A stretch of 64,000 nt of DNA. Source: Ceraceosorus guamensis. Taxonomy: Eukaryota; Basidiomycota; Exobasidiomycetes; Ceraceosorales; Ceraceosoraceae. Both the position numbers and the translations under genes were made by a program. Under the pieces are notes generated by a model. That model was not told the origin of the DNA, did no database searches, and was given only the letters and a program-made list of their open reading frames with translations. The stretch spans positions 62,373 through 126,372 of the forward strand of contig NW_020290037.1 in NCBI RefSeq assembly GCF_003144195.1. Direction: 5' to 3'. How positions within the stretch are numbered: the first letter of the stretch is position 1; every line of letters starts with the position of its first letter. Positions 46,121-58,917 of the stretch are shown in pieces.

Positions 46121-49100
46121 CTTGAAAGATTGCCTCGAGCGTATCGAGAAAGTGCCTTCTGCACGTGATTATCCTGGAAGCAGGGCGAACAGCTTGTCGC
46201 TTCGTAGATCGGCAAAAACTTGACCAAGAGGATGCTTCCCAAAGAGACCAAATTGGACGTACCTGAAAGTGGTGAAGGTATTGAGGCAGGGATACGCACA
46301 CGCGATGCTCTTCTCCACTCTTGAGTTGGGAAGCTTCTCAAGCAGCAGCAGTGTAGAGCGAGGGGGAGAAGCCGTTATCAGCTTTGATCGCCTTCTTCTC
46401 CACACGGCCGTTCAGCTCGCATGCGCATGTGCTGGCTGCTTCGTCACAAATCGTGAGTCCCAAATCCCAACACATGATCAGCGGCAATCGTGAATTCAGA
46501 ATCGTGAATCAGAGCGGCGAGAGTCGAGTCGTGGGGTTTGTATCACGCATGCGTGCAGGGTAGGGTGCATATATGTCTGTGCATGGGAAGCCTTGCTGCA
46601 CGGCTCAATCGCTCGATCTGTCACGACGTAGCTGCGTCATCATGCCGTAGCATTCGCGTGCGGCTTGATTTCTTGGTTGCATCGCATGCATGCTGGTGGG
46701 GTCTGCCGCCACGCCAGTCGTGAGTCTGAGTCCCTATACGGTGGATGGATGCCATTTCGATTCAAGATTACGGGCACGATGCTCACCTCGTATTCACAAG
46801 TCACGAGAGAAATTTGTCTTGTTCAAGGGCAAGCAAGCGATGATCCGACTCTTGCAACATCAATCGTGAGTCGAGGTCTCAATCACTGCATCACAACTAA
46901 GAAGCACGATCCGCAAACATGCGATTGCTTACCCTACACCTTTGTAGCAACGCTACATCACTCGTGAGGATGACTTTTGGTGTCTAATGATTCTGGTCGC
47001 GACCGTCATTCACGTAGGTACATGCTCGCAGCAGTCAACAGTCTACGAGTCAAGTGTGTCAAGTCAACCTGCCTATGTGGCTGGTAGCCTGCAGACCAAC
47101 TACACGTGATTCACGTCCGTCAATCAAGACCGCTCTGAGCTGCATGGAATCCTGGTCTCTGAGCAACTGAGCTTCGATGCAGCATTGCGAATGGGAGCCG
47201 AAAGTATGCGTTCGATCAAAAAAGTATTCGAGCGCTGGCTTGCGCCTCCAAAGGAGTATTCGCCGTTCAAGCAGGAGTGATGATCCGATGCTTTGATGGA
47301 GCTTAGCAGCAAGGGATTTTCCTTTCAGCGAATGTAGACTCGAGACTCGTGACACTTTGCTGCACGGGACCGTCGAGCGATTTTTGTGCCTTGTGATTGG
47401 AACGCATCGAGGCCGCTTGCAAGATTGAAGATTGCGAGCAGTCAGAAAGCAGAGCGCCATCGCTCGTCGACAAGTCGTACACACTTGCGTTGCAGCAGTG
47501 AGTAGCGGGGTCGTCCGAAAAAAACCCCTTGGCCTGTCACCTCCGCATGTTGGGCTGGCCTTTGCCACTCTGCAAGAATCAACGAGGGGGAATCAGCGTT
47601 GGTGCTGCTTCTTGGATTTTCGGCGCTGCACACAAAGAACACCTTGCCTAATTGCACCTGCCGCAGACGCCAAGCTCCACCAGCCGTGGAATCGAGCGAG
47701 CTGCTTGGCAGCCGAAGTCAAGTGTAGTCGTATCTAGAAGCGCTGAGATCTTGCCGTTGTGGGCCCCATAGACTAGGAGAGTGTGCAGTCCAAAGTAAGG
47801 AAACGTGCGCACCCGCTATGCATATTCCTGACCAATCATTCCTCAGGCTCATCAATCGTGACTCGTGACCGACCCCATTCGTGATTCGTGGCTCGCGATT
47901 TGCGTCTGATTTCTGTTGTATCTTCGAAGTCGTGAGTCTGGAGGAGCTTTCTCGCCTCCTCTTCTGTCTGGAACATTTCTTCGTTCTGGGGGGGGACGGC
48001 CTTCGTAATCATCCCCCCTCGCGCCTGGATGGGTGATCGGGGCAGTGTGCGGGCGAGCATCCTTGGATCATTGATTGCAGCCCAATTGTGCATACGCGGC
48101 AGGAGAAGCTTAAGGAGGGTCCTGAGGAGCGAGGAGGACCCTCTCTGCGCCGCTCACACGCTGCAACAGCCCGAGTCGGCATCAAATTAGCGGCCCTGCG
48201 TACGCACCTACACCTAGCGGAGCATCAGCGTTCACTCCGACTCGACGAGCCGAGCCATGGGAGCCGGCCGCGGGCAGAGTTTACTCTTCAAATTGCAGAA
48301 AGAATCGCACGCTAGTCCACCCTCGGGTGGAAGGGAAGAAAATAAGGCTGCTTCGGCGTATTTAGAGAATCGTGAGGATGGTCTAGCGCAGGCAGGCGGT
48401 GCTACAGAAGAAGCAGCGACGCAGTCGGGAGCAATTTGCTGCGTTCGCAGCACAACAGTCGTGAGTCCACTCTCGCCTCGCTCTTCCCTCATCAATACAA
48501 CATTCGTAATTGTGGGTACACTGGAGAATCACCAACGCACTCATCATGATCAGTCGTGAGTGACCATGTACACACGACTCACGACTGTGACTGTGACCAC
48601 TCGTCGCGGTGTTCGACTTTGGGAGCCTGAGGACACGCGCAGGACGCTTCGCAGCAGCAGCGCAAAGAGCGCAATAAAAGGCCATATGCGCGCGGGTCGG
48701 AGTTGGCAGCTGCTGCAGCTGCATGCATGGGACAAGCGGGCCGGCGAGAGGGGAACTGCATGCTATAGCTGCTGGTGGGCGTCCACAGCATCCACGCAAT
48801 CACCATCACTTGCCCAGCAGCTACCGGTGCATGCATGCTCACGATCGAGTACCGGTGCAGTCAAAGTGCAACAACGTTCTTGCTCCTTCATATACTAATC
48901 ACGACCTGTAGGTGCTGCATGTGTAGCTGCATGCTGCGCTGTTGACTACTGAGGCGGATGCGATCCGGGGAAGGCCACGCACTGCACACTCACGACTGCA
49001 TGGTGAACGTACACGCGATAGTCGTGAGTTAGGCTTGCCCTATATGCACTCGTGACTGCACAGCGTTCCTAGCTGAGACACGCACGGCTTGGTCTTCCTG

Positions 49101-49956
49101 CGCGGAACCCATTCCTTTCCCAGGTCTATCGGTGGCTGGCCGTTGTCTCACCGTAGACGTGCGGCCCATCCACTCAGAATAAGCGTCCATTCCTGATTAC
49201 ATATCGGGTCCAGCCTACAGCGGGCCACTCGTGGGTCGTGCACGGACGCTCGTGGCTACGAAAATTGCCGTGGTGTTGTGCCCCGTCGAGACGAAATCTT
49301 TGAATGTCAATCCACGAATCATGGCGGGGAGGGGACACTCACGATCTTGGCTTTCCGCAAGCGTGTGCCGTGCCGCACGGGTGGACCACCTATGAGCGAC
49401 AATCCCAATCAAATCACAATTTTGAATGGTGAATATGAGTGAGGCCGTGCATGGGTCTCGGCTCTTCGCCGCGTCACTCTTTCTTGCTGCTCTTCTCGCT
49501 CAAATGCACGCTTCGCATGAACCAAGCTATCGTGTGGCGCCCATGTTCGCAGTCTACCGGTACACTGCACCAAGCATATATATATAGTCACAGTCTGCTG
49601 AGTACAGTACAGTACGCCCCTGCTGAAACGCAGAAACGCATGCAGAGGCACTCACCCTCGCCCTTTGGCCCGCTGCTCCACTCAACGCACAGCACATTCG
49701 GTGCTTGCCTTTCAAAATCGGCCATTTGTTCCGCCTCTGCCCATTCGATCGCATTGTCGACAATGTACTTCTGACGGTCGCTCTCACCATCCCGACCAGA
49801 ACTTGCTCTGTCACCATTTCCTTCTTCTTCGATCCATCTCTGCCAGCTGTCCTGCCTGCCACAAGTCGAGCCACCAGAAGCAGAGTCACAAGTGCGTCTC
49901 TGCGTCTGCGAGACGAGCCCTGCCCTTCTCGATAGAAGAGAGCGACCGAGTGCAAC
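46121..49956. other. gene-poor region, 3.8 kb
   Basis: No gene supported. It is dense in short direct and inverted words built on TCGTGAGTC and ATTCGTGATTC (for example 46470-46530, 47850-47900, 48540-48600). It also has TGCATGCA palindromes at 48720 and 48828, and an alternating TA run at 49577-49586. A minus-strand frame at 49588-50250 overlaps the start of the next gene. Confidence 0.5.
49577..49586. promoter_or_regulatory. TA run, possible TATA box
   Basis: Ten alternating T/A bases, about 370 bases before the RNase H-like gene. It is readable as TATA on either strand; use is unproven. Confidence 0.3.
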
Positions 49957-51879
49957 ATGACGTCTATGCTTGGTCACGTCCGCAATGCTGCTACCTCGAG
50001 AACCAAAGTCAAGGATCACCAGTGCAATGTTGGCTATCCCATCACCGTGCACACGAGTGCTACAGCTGTAGATGTTGGGTGAGTGCTCTCGATCGCGCAA
50101 CATCCGCAACATCCGACCTTGCCGCCTGAAAGAAGCACGTGGATCAGACTTTGGCTCTGACACTTTCTCTGGCTGCTCCGCTTCGACGATAGAAATGTCC
50201 GGGATCCTTTGCCAGTTGGAGCCTGGGCGCTGCACTTTGGGGCTGGCCACCCCTTGAACGGCAGCGGACCAGTGATACCCGCATCAGAGCAGTACGCGTC
50301 TCCATACCAGACGACAAGCAGCGTGTCGGTGGGATCGGTCTCGCGCAGAGCTGAGCTCGTCTCGGCCATCGAAGCTCTGGTAGCCATCAAAGACTTTTAC
50401 GGCGGAGATGGCGTCCGTGGGGTGTGTGCGCACGTCTACACCGACAGTATCTATGTCGCCAAGCTTTGGGGAGAATGGCTCGAGATGTGGGAGCGCAACG
50501 GTTGGCCTGGCGAAGGTGAAGAGCCCGAACCCACAGTTCCGATCCAAGATCGACGGCCCACGGCGCCCGGCTTGAGGGATAGCGGCATTGCGATGAGCAA
50601 CAGCTCTCACGGTAGTCCAGCCTCGAGAACTTCAAATCTCCCTTCGGTCGGTGGACCATCGCGAGCAAGGTCTTACAGTCGCCAGAGTGCGAAAGGTGTC
50701 GGCAGTATCAAGGCGGCATCGTCCATCATGTCTGCCAACTCCGATGTGAGCATTTCAATGAGCTCACCCCATTTGTTCACTGCGAGAGGCAGGCCTTTTG
50801 ACGAGGATCTTATGCGGGAGCTGGCCGAGCTGAGGGAGTATTTCGGCGAGCTGCAAAGGTGCGGCAAGGGTGGCTGTTACTTTTACGCTGCCTCTCGCGG
50901 GGAGAGTCCTGCCTGGAACCTTTCTAGAGAATTGGCTAGGCAGTCTGGAGCAGAAGTCTTACGTACCGCGGGGCAAAGCAGAAGGAGAAGGCCAACGAAG
51001 GGCAGCAATGGCGACAAGCCGCCCAGCATATTGAGCCAGACATCTAGAACAAGCCGAACGAGCAGGAGCGCCCCTGTTTCGAGAAGCGGTATGGTCACCA
51101 GCACTTCCTGGAGATCAGACAGCGGCACCGTTCCCGACGTTCCAGCCATTCCAAGCAGACACGCGCAGCGCAGCTCTCGAGTCCCCGATCTACCAGCCTG
51201 CGAAGCGTCGCCTACAATGTCCATCCATTCGGATCCCTCTTCGCAGTCTCCCAATGCTTCCGTCTCGGCCACCAACTCGTCCGAGGGCAGGATCACGTCC
51301 AGCCACTCTAACACTGGCATCAGCGCAGCAGCGCCAATCAGAGGCGCTCTCAAGAACGGAGCGACCCGCAGCTCCGGCGACCTCAGACAGAGCGAGTCCA
51401 ACGGATCAAGGCAGGACACCAAGAACAGACATGTGGCACGATTCTCAGCAGTGTCGCCTGTGCCAGAGAGTCCCGCTCCTAGAGCCGTCGATCTTCCGGG
51501 GGAGATGTCTGCGCAACCTTCAGGCTACCAACCCCACAAGAGCGGACCTCGGACTTCTCGGAGGGTTTCGCACTACGCTACCAAAGAAGAAGCTAGCGAG
51601 GAGCTGGACCGACACTACGTCCGGAGGACGGACAACAGACTGCCGGCGGCGGCAGAGGCTGCTGGCTGGTCCACCGAGCAGATAGACAGTGATGAGAGCG
51701 ACATTCGACATTCGGGACCCGAATCGCACGAAGCTAGGCAGCTCAAACCCGAACGGCACTTGAAGCCGGATGATGTTGCGCAACCTGGGAATCACGAGAG
51801 GCAAACGATTGCTCAGCTGGAGAGAGAACCAAAGAAGAAGGGCTTCTTGAGTCGGCTCAGATTCAAGATCAAGGCGTGA
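49957..51879 (+). CDS. degenerate RNase H-like protein with long tail
   Basis: Protein of 602 residues, exons 49957-50078 and 50193-51879. The fold resembles RNase H type 1: ITVHTSATA (first strand), GAWALHFGAGHPLNGSGPV, SRRAELVSAIEAL, HVYTDSIYVAKLWGEWLEMWERNGW, then after an insert of about 105 residues DEDLMRELAELREYF, GGCYFYAASRGES and WNLSRELARQSGA. The Glu of RAEL (about 95) and the Asp of YTDS (about 125) are kept. The first catalytic Asp, normally in a (V/I)x(T)DG motif, reads S, and the last Asp, normally in an N-x2-A-D helix, also reads S. It is therefore probably inactive as a nuclease. The last 300 residues are Ser/Arg/Pro-rich and disordered, ending in a short basic amphipathic helix. 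The first-intron choice is the weakest part of the model. Confidence 0.65.
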
Positions 51880-54800
51880 CACTCTGCGAGATGCGCCTAA
51901 TTTGCCGTGGTGTCCACCACGAGTTGTCCCTCTCTCACCGCACTTCCATGACGCTGCCGTTTCACGCTGCACTGGGCCCCCGGATCAGAGCGTTGTCGCC
52001 CGCTTTCGCACGGACACTAGCTCCACGAGCACATGCGCGGCGTCCATTCTTTCTTCAATTGCCCATTTCTGCACGCGTATCACACGAGTTCTGCATATCG
52101 ATTCCTGTCACCGGTCGCGCTCCGCAGCGCTTGAATGCTTCCAGCGAGCTTGTCGCGGCAGGATCCGATTTTTCGAGGCCGTCGGGCACGGCTAGCTTCG
52201 ACGTGCTGTGAAGTCGTGGGCTTGCGAGGAGCTGCAAGCTGTCACCTCACCAAGTCAAAAGAGTCAAGAGGTTCGGGTGGCATTTTTCGTGCGCCAAGGA
52301 TCACGTGAATGATAGTCGGCAAAAGTTCGGGATGTGTTGCAAAAGGAGGAGGTGACCAGCGCTATCGATGCCGTCGTGGATTTGGACATCGTACGGCAAC
52401 GTCGATAAGCGTGCTTGCTGCGTTTGTGATGCTCTTCTGCACGAACTGCATGCTTCATTGCGAGTTCGTGCATTCCTCTCCTCGTCGCCTGTTGCAAGTG
52501 AGCCTTGAGCTGAAGTAGTGCTTCTGCTTCGTATCGTCCGCGCAAGCCTGATCTGATGAGTAGTCAGGAGGAAGCGTCGTCTGCATCATCTCTTGGTGAC
52601 CTGTTTGACTTCAGGTTCGTGCTTGCAAGACGCACGAGCCGTCACGAGGGCGCGCTGGCTGGCTGGCTGCGCGCCAAGCCTTTGCTGTCGAGTGGGCCTA
52701 CGTCGGGTTCTAATTTGCCAAGAGAGGTATCGGTCAGCAACAAACACCTCTCGACGAGACGGCCAAAATGGAGGAGAGGCGCGTGCGGGCGAGTGAGCGC
52801 TGGCCAAGACTTTTTCCCACTTGACTCATGCTTCCGTGCTTCTTGCTTTCTAAGCAAAGAAGCAGGGGGGGGGGAGAGGGGTGGGCACAACGATTGTGAT
52901 TGATGTGGCTGGGACTTGGACAGCCATTTGCATGCTGCCCAGCAGCCTACAACTCTTGACTGGTCAAGTGCGACACGGTGAAACTTGACCATCGTTAGCA
53001 CGCACGCCCCCACTCCATCGTATGCGAACTGTTTCTGTCGAGCGACGCTATGAAGTACCAGGTGATTGGGCCCCCGATCCGCTACTTTATCGGAACTCAG
53101 CATAGCCCCCCCATCCACATGAAGAACGTAGCTTCGTATTGATCCCGGCCCAAACAATCAATGATTCTTGAATCGAAATCAAATCTCTCTGCGACCCGCA
53201 TGTCAGCTGTACGGTTCGTGCCTGCCGCACTTCGGAGCACCGCGAAGCGCACCACCAAGCCGGCCTATTGACCGAGTTGGGACGATGCAGTTGAGTCAGT
53301 CGTATCATAGCTAGCGCGCGGTCTCGGCACGCCCCCGCCCTCACGTCAGGCAGCATGCACGGACATTCGTGATTCACACTTGCGATTTTGATGAGAAAGT
53401 CGGCATCTCGAGATTTTGTGTGCAGCTTCGGACTTGAGCATTTCGTGTTCGTCGATTGTCTTGTTGCCTGTTCATCCGATTTGCGTCTTCCAAGTCCGGT
53501 GATCGCGGTCAAGCTGTCTGTCCCATTCAAGGACGCTCTACCTTGACCAATTCAGCAAGGTGATTGCACCAATCACAATGTGAGTTCGAGTGCAGTCTTG
53601 GCTACATGTAGGCTGGGTCAGACCGTCTGCATGACTTGACCGGGGCTTGTTTCTCTCTGCATGTTCCAGTGAGCGCTGCTGAACCCGGCGATACGATGAG
53701 TGGCTGTACAAGACGGTGCAAGACGATATCTGCGCAGGACCACATTGGGGGCTTGCAAGCGAAGTCACGGACCAAAGTCATTTGATTCTGGCAATAGGGT
53801 GAGTGGTGGGTGATATTCATGATCTCCATTTACATTCATCACTATCACGATTGCGATATTTGCATTTCTCCAATTTGCGGCTGTCCGGTCGCGTGCTGGT
53901 GCTTCCATCCATTCAGAGGTTTCAAAATTGTGATTGCCAGCGGTGCGATGGCTTGCATGAAGCGCATGCGGTGCGCCATCGTCAGAGAGATGGCCATACA
54001 TACTCACACTACACTATACGGCCTCACCCAAGTAAGATTCACTCACATCAGATCTTCTGCTCAGAAACAGTCTTTAGCACTTGCACTTGCACGGTTGATT
54101 TGGACACGCAACGACAAAAGCGACTGGAGCCCCGCGGAGATTGAATTAGCTGCATGCACTTATATAGACCCTGCGCAATTCGTCGCATTAATGCTCCTTC
54201 TGCGTTGCACTTGTGGACTTCTTGGCTCGCAGAAGCTTTTGTATGTACGGTATCCGGGTTTTGCTGTAGCGCGATGCGGGGACCCATCGCGGTCGCGAGT
54301 CGCAAGATCTAAGCACGAACCATCACGTATCGCTGTACGGATGGATGGAGTCACAAGTCACGAGTCACTAGTAGTCTTCTAGCGGCCGGAGTGGGCAGTT
54401 TGCGTACAGGAAGGACACCAAAAGCGAGACAGGGGCCGAGCAGTGATCGCCCGGCTGAAACTGGTGCGTGTGCCTTGTAGAGTCAGAGTAAGTCGTGAGT
54501 TGTACGTGTCCTTGTGCCCATGCATCGATCGATCCGCGGACGAGCGCAGCACCAGGCTCTACATCGCATCAGCGCGTGATGATGAGAGCGCGCGCGGTGC
54601 TGCAAGCGAGCAGCACGTCAACGTCAGCGGAAAGATGCGTGGATCGCGAGTTCATCATCACGCGCGCGCGCTCGCGTACGACCTCGCAGCTTGCTTCAGC
54701 TTATAGTGGCCGCCGCGCTGCTTCTGCCCAGCGCCGTAGTGTGTATACCCGAAGGACAAGCCTATACAGAGGCGTGGACATATAATGAGGGGTAAGGGCG

Positions 54801-56467
54801 GGTGACGTGCTGCAGCGTGCCCGTGGCCATGCATCCACGCTTGTAGAGATCTTCCTTTTAAAAAACCGGTCAGTTGGACCACGTCCATCGTGCATGCATG
54901 CTGCATGCGCGCATCTTGTTCATGCAGAGCCACAGCAAGGCGAAGGTCGATCGATCAATTCGCCACGAGAGCCCGCTGTGGACTGAGGCAGCAGTCGAAC
55001 ACAGTCATGACTTGCGGGCTGCCCGATCAGCTGCTTGCACTGCTGATGCATGCGTACCAACAGTCAAAGTCGTGAGTGCGAGTCACGAGCATGAGTTTCG
55101 AGTCTTGGGAGCTCTCTGATGCACGGCTGATGCATGCGATGGCGAGTGTTCGGGCCTGCCGCGCGTGCGCGTTCCCCTGCGATAGAGCATCCATCCAGGC
55201 AGCAGGAGGTCGGCATGACGCCTCCGTCCGGCACGAGCGAGCGAACCCTGACTGAGAATGAAAACAAGTCAACTGCCGTCACAGAAGAGTGTGAGTTATG
55301 AGCATCAGCAGCGCAAGATTCGCATCTCGTTAGCTGAGGAGCCCGAAGTTTTTCGTGATCTCGGCCGGCCAGCCGGGCTGGTGCCACTGAATCGAATGTC
55401 TACAGTAGTATTGAGTGACGGCGGGTGCTGTGCTGCATCTACAGATCACCGCAAACCCAAGCAAAGCCGGTTGTATGCGCCCGAAGCAGCGACCTGATTC
55501 GACCCTGAGCAGCAGCTTGGGTCGGGCACATCTCACGCACCCACCAGTCGTGAGTCACAGTACCTCAGACACAGACCGAAGACCTGCTGGCTGCTGCTGC
55601 TGGCTCTCCCCTTTCGTCCGCCACATCGAATGTCGCACGCTCGCTGCTTTAGCCTGTCGATTGCCCCGACACTTTGAGGTTCTCACAGCCCTCCCTCCCT
55701 CCTCCTCTGTTGGCACTTGCACGGATATCTCTGCGCTCACATCAGTATCACTAATGGTGTGACTTGCTTGCAAGCAATTCATTTGTCCACATCCTTACAG
55801 CCAGAGCATCCGACCAGCAGCTACCCCGACTTTCCTTCCCTGAAGCCCCCGCCCGCATCCTCCATCATCGATCGTAATTAAGCGCCATCACATCCCGCAA
55901 GCATCCAGTTCACGATTGCATCGCACCGCATTCTCCATAATCCCCCGTCTAAGCCGCTTCCGCTCCGCCTCTCCGGACAAGCGCTTGCGGTCCACACCAG
56001 CACCTATCATTCCTACAGTGCTTATTTCAAACAGACCTGCTTCAACCTTTCCGAGAACGTTGCTTCCTTCAACTTTTCGCTTCGTACTGGTTGGAAGTCA
56101 TCGGCGGCCCGCCTCTGCCCTCCTCATTCGGACAAATCTCCAGATTGCCTCGCCAGTCTGCCGATCTACCGTACCCGGTGTCAAAGATTTACGGCACGCA
56201 GTCCATTGGTAGCAAAAGCACGGGTCTCAACAGCGCGCGCACAGAGCAAACCCCATTGCGAGCTTTGAACATCAGAAAGCGCGCCCCAAATTTCTGGCTA
56301 GGACGTAGCGCCTCCTCCTTCGAGCCCACTAGCCTGCTCGAGGCAAATCAGTCCGCCAGGCGCGCTCATCGGGTGAGAGCCAGGTCGACACCAAGGCGAC
56401 GAGGAGCCTCGTAGATCGTCGTAGTCTTGGGCTATCTTGCTCTCTACACCTCCGATAGCGGCTTAGG
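51880..56467. other. gene-poor region, 4.6 kb
   Basis: No gene supported in the longest gap of the window. It contains TCACGTGA at 52301-52308, a G10 run near 52865, TGCATGCA at 54891-54898, a TATATAG word at 54161-54167 without a convincing gene behind it, and many CGTGAGT/ACTCACG words. A CT-rich stretch from about 55790 to 56090 probably belongs to the promoter and leader of the gene at 56468. Confidence 0.5.
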
Positions 56468-58126
56468 ATGGCGCAACCAGCTACAGCCGCCATCGTGGTG
56501 GCGATGATCTTCGTGGCTGCCTTTGTGCTCTTCTTCGGATACAAGGGCTACAAGAAATATCACTACCACAAACAGAGGAAAGCCATGGAGGCAGAACTTC
56601 CTCCGATACGCGAACCTCCTTCAAACTACTTCCTGGCTGCAGGCGCTACACCATCAGGAGGCTCGCCGCTCTCTCCTCCTTCGACCATCGGAACTCTGTA
56701 TGGCGATACGTGGGGTAGAAACAGCTGGCGTGGAAGCACTTCCAAAGCAAGCCTGGGTGGTAGAGGATACAGCGACATGGGAGGAAGGAGGATGAGCTCC
56801 TCTGGATTGCTGGGCAGCCCAGGTGCCGAGGCTGCCTTTGGAGGGTCTCAGACTGGTGCTGCAGCCGATGGCTCCGCGCCAGCCTCGCCACTGAGTCTTG
56901 GCGTCGACGCCGTTCTCCCAGCTGCTCCTGGAGAAGCGTACGATCATTCGAGAGGGATCAGCAGCACTAGCACTAATGCCCTCAAGAGGAGCTACGCAGG
57001 GAGCGTCTACTCTGGAGCTGGCGGTGGACCAGGCTCGGACAGGGGCGCAACGGACATGCATCTGCCCCCACGCCGACAATCCTACCTGCCACACTTGCCG
57101 TCAAATCGGGAAAGCATCCAAATAGTGCCTCCTCAACCGCTGGGCTTCGGCTTGGGCGGCATGGCCCAAGCGACAGACGAAAAGACCTTGGCCTTCTCTA
57201 CTGTCAGTGGTATCGGCAGCGATGGGGATGAATTCGGAAAAGGACTGGTCTGGGCTGAAGGGGAGGCGAGCGGCAACGGTGGAGATGGCAACGACCTGGC
57301 AACAGCCAGCGGGAGCGGCGCAAGGGTCGCCCACGGCGACCGAGCGAGATACTTGGCAGAGGGGCCCGTCAGGACTTGGTCAGGTAGCGGAGCCGGTGCA
57401 GCTGGACCCTCCAACTGGCAAAGTCCGAGCGCCCCCCCTTCGCGAAGCCTCACCCCTGGTGCTGCGCCTTCTTGGGAAGATAGGTCCTCGGGCCATCGTG
57501 GGCCTGGCAACATGAGCGCCTCGACATCTTCTAGCTCCAGACGCGCCTCCTCGTCCCAATCGCAGAGGAGGCTACCACAGCAAGCACATCCGCTTTCGGA
57601 ATCTTCCTATTCCTCCGAGTACGCCTCTCCTGCCGACCCCCTCTCAACCCCGACGAACCATCAGAACGGCACATTTGCAAGCCTGCAGAGTCCTCTGCAA
57701 CTAATGTCTGATGGCCCAAACGGCGCGCACGGACGTCATGCGTCTGATGCAGATACTCTCAACACGGGACCTAGCAGTGTCGAAGGTGTAGGCGCCAACG
57801 GATCCCCGATCATTGGGGCATTCAGAAGTGCGGGGACGGGCAACTACACTGCACGAGCGAATGAGAACATGCCCGAATTGGCGAGCGGAAGCGCGAGCGG
57901 GTCTGGCAGTCATAGCAGCCCGACAGATCCTTCGACGGACAGTTCAGGCCGACCTAGCGCTGCTGATGAGGAAAGCATGGACAGAGGGGAACGATTTGCG
58001 GTGGGCAAGGATGGAGTGTTGAGGTTGGGCGGCCCTGCTGTGCCTGAAAAGCAGCACGAGTCAGAGGCGCGTTCGAGCGGCAGTCGAAAATCTTGGGGCT
58101 TCACCAACCTATTGGGACGCGCTTGA
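56468..58126 (+). CDS. low-complexity single-pass membrane protein
   Basis: Unrecognised protein of 552 residues on one exon. A short N-terminus leads straight into one membrane segment (IVVAMIFVAAFVLFFGY, about residues 9-25), followed by a Lys/Tyr/His-rich stop-transfer stretch (KGYKKYHYHKQRK), suggesting a cytoplasmic tail. The remainder is Ser/Gly/Pro/Ala-rich, with a few ordered-looking patches such as PPQPLGFGLGGMAQATDEKTLAFSTVSGIG and a C-terminal KSWGFTNLLGRA. The layout fits fungal membrane-bound scaffold or wall-stress type proteins, but no named family could be assigned. The ATG at 56468 was chosen because it sits directly before the membrane segment. Confidence 0.75.
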   Translation: MAQPATAAIVVAMIFVAAFVLFFGYKGYKKYHYHKQRKAMEAELPPIREPPSNYFLAAGATPSGGSPLSPPSTIGTLYGDTWGRNSWRGSTSKASLGGRGYSDMGGRRMSSSGLLGSPGAEAAFGGSQTGAAADGSAPASPLSLGVDAVLPAAPGEAYDHSRGISSTSTNALKRSYAGSVYSGAGGGPGSDRGATDMHLPPRRQSYLPHLPSNRESIQIVPPQPLGFGLGGMAQATDEKTLAFSTVSGIGSDGDEFGKGLVWAEGEASGNGGDGNDLATASGSGARVAHGDRARYLAEGPVRTWSGSGAGAAGPSNWQSPSAPPSRSLTPGAAPSWEDRSSGHRGPGNMSASTSSSSRRASSSQSQRRLPQQAHPLSESSYSSEYASPADPLSTPTNHQNGTFASLQSPLQLMSDGPNGAHGRHASDADTLNTGPSSVEGVGANGSPIIGAFRSAGTGNYTARANENMPELASGSASGSGSHSSPTDPSTDSSGRPSAADEESMDRGERFAVGKDGVLRLGGPAVPEKQHESEARSSGSRKSWGFTNLLGRA

Positions 58127-58917
58127 CCGTTCCGATTGGGAGTTCGCTCGCACGTCGCGTCGAGAAGGCCAGGCACCGTTCGCAAAGTCCAGTCCGATGT
58201 CTATCGCGTCGTGTAATGGCAGCCGCCCTGGTCTCCCCTTGCGCTCATCTTGCCGAGCATCTGCGGACTGAATCTCCTTCATCTTGTAGGCCAAATTACG
58301 CTTGCCCTTTGGCAACAAGCTTGTGCGTTGCCCACAGCACGGACCTTTTAGCACCACTCTCTCGATCAACCCCATCCAAAATAGTCCCCGACATTGCAAA
58401 CCTGGGCCACTTTCGATCGGGAGCAAGCCTGCGCGTGACTGCTTTTCCCCTTGCGGGTCTCATTGCTCAGACTCTGCAATACCTCGGACCTAGCAAAAGT
58501 TGCCCTTACTATGCACCCATCTCATCCTGCCCACTAAAAACTGTAATCTTTCGCTTCTAAGCCAGGATTCCCACATTACCATTCATTGCTACCCTCACCT
58601 CACTCTTTCTGCATACTTAGAAGACCGCAATGTATTTGCAAAGCCCGCGTCTCTTCGTCGCGTCGCAAACTTCGCGCGTAGGTCAGGGCTAGAGATACGA
58701 CATCAGGTTTCGATTTCTGTTTGGCACAAGTCGTGACTGTATTCATCTTACAAGTACAAAAAGCGACACAAAAGAGGCTCAAGATCACCAGAGCAGATGG
58801 AGCAAATAAGACTGCGCGTGCTGAGCATCGAGATCTCTGCGCCAGTGGTGGCGACTTGGCCTTGATGTAGAGACCGCGACTGTAAACATCGGCAAAGACG
58901 CCAGCCAGCCTTCTTCG
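58127..58917. other. convergent intergenic spacer
   Basis: About 790 bases between two converging genes; no gene is seen. Confidence 0.55.

Noticed and set aside
47059-47568. A 169-residue minus-strand frame
   Set aside because: Cys/Arg-rich without any domain and in repeat-rich DNA; it looks like a chance frame.
49588-50250. A 220-residue minus-strand frame overlapping the RNase H-like gene start, with a good donor-like site near 49653
   Set aside because: No acceptor in a matching phase was found and it overlaps a better supported gene, although part of it is protein-like in composition.
52642-53157. A 171-residue minus-strand frame and an overlapping plus-strand frame at 52556-52903
   Set aside because: Neither has a recognised motif or splice support and each is the other's shadow.
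54191-54382. A small frame downstream of a TATATAG word
   Set aside because: A possible start MLLLRCTCGLL is followed by sequence with no protein-like features.
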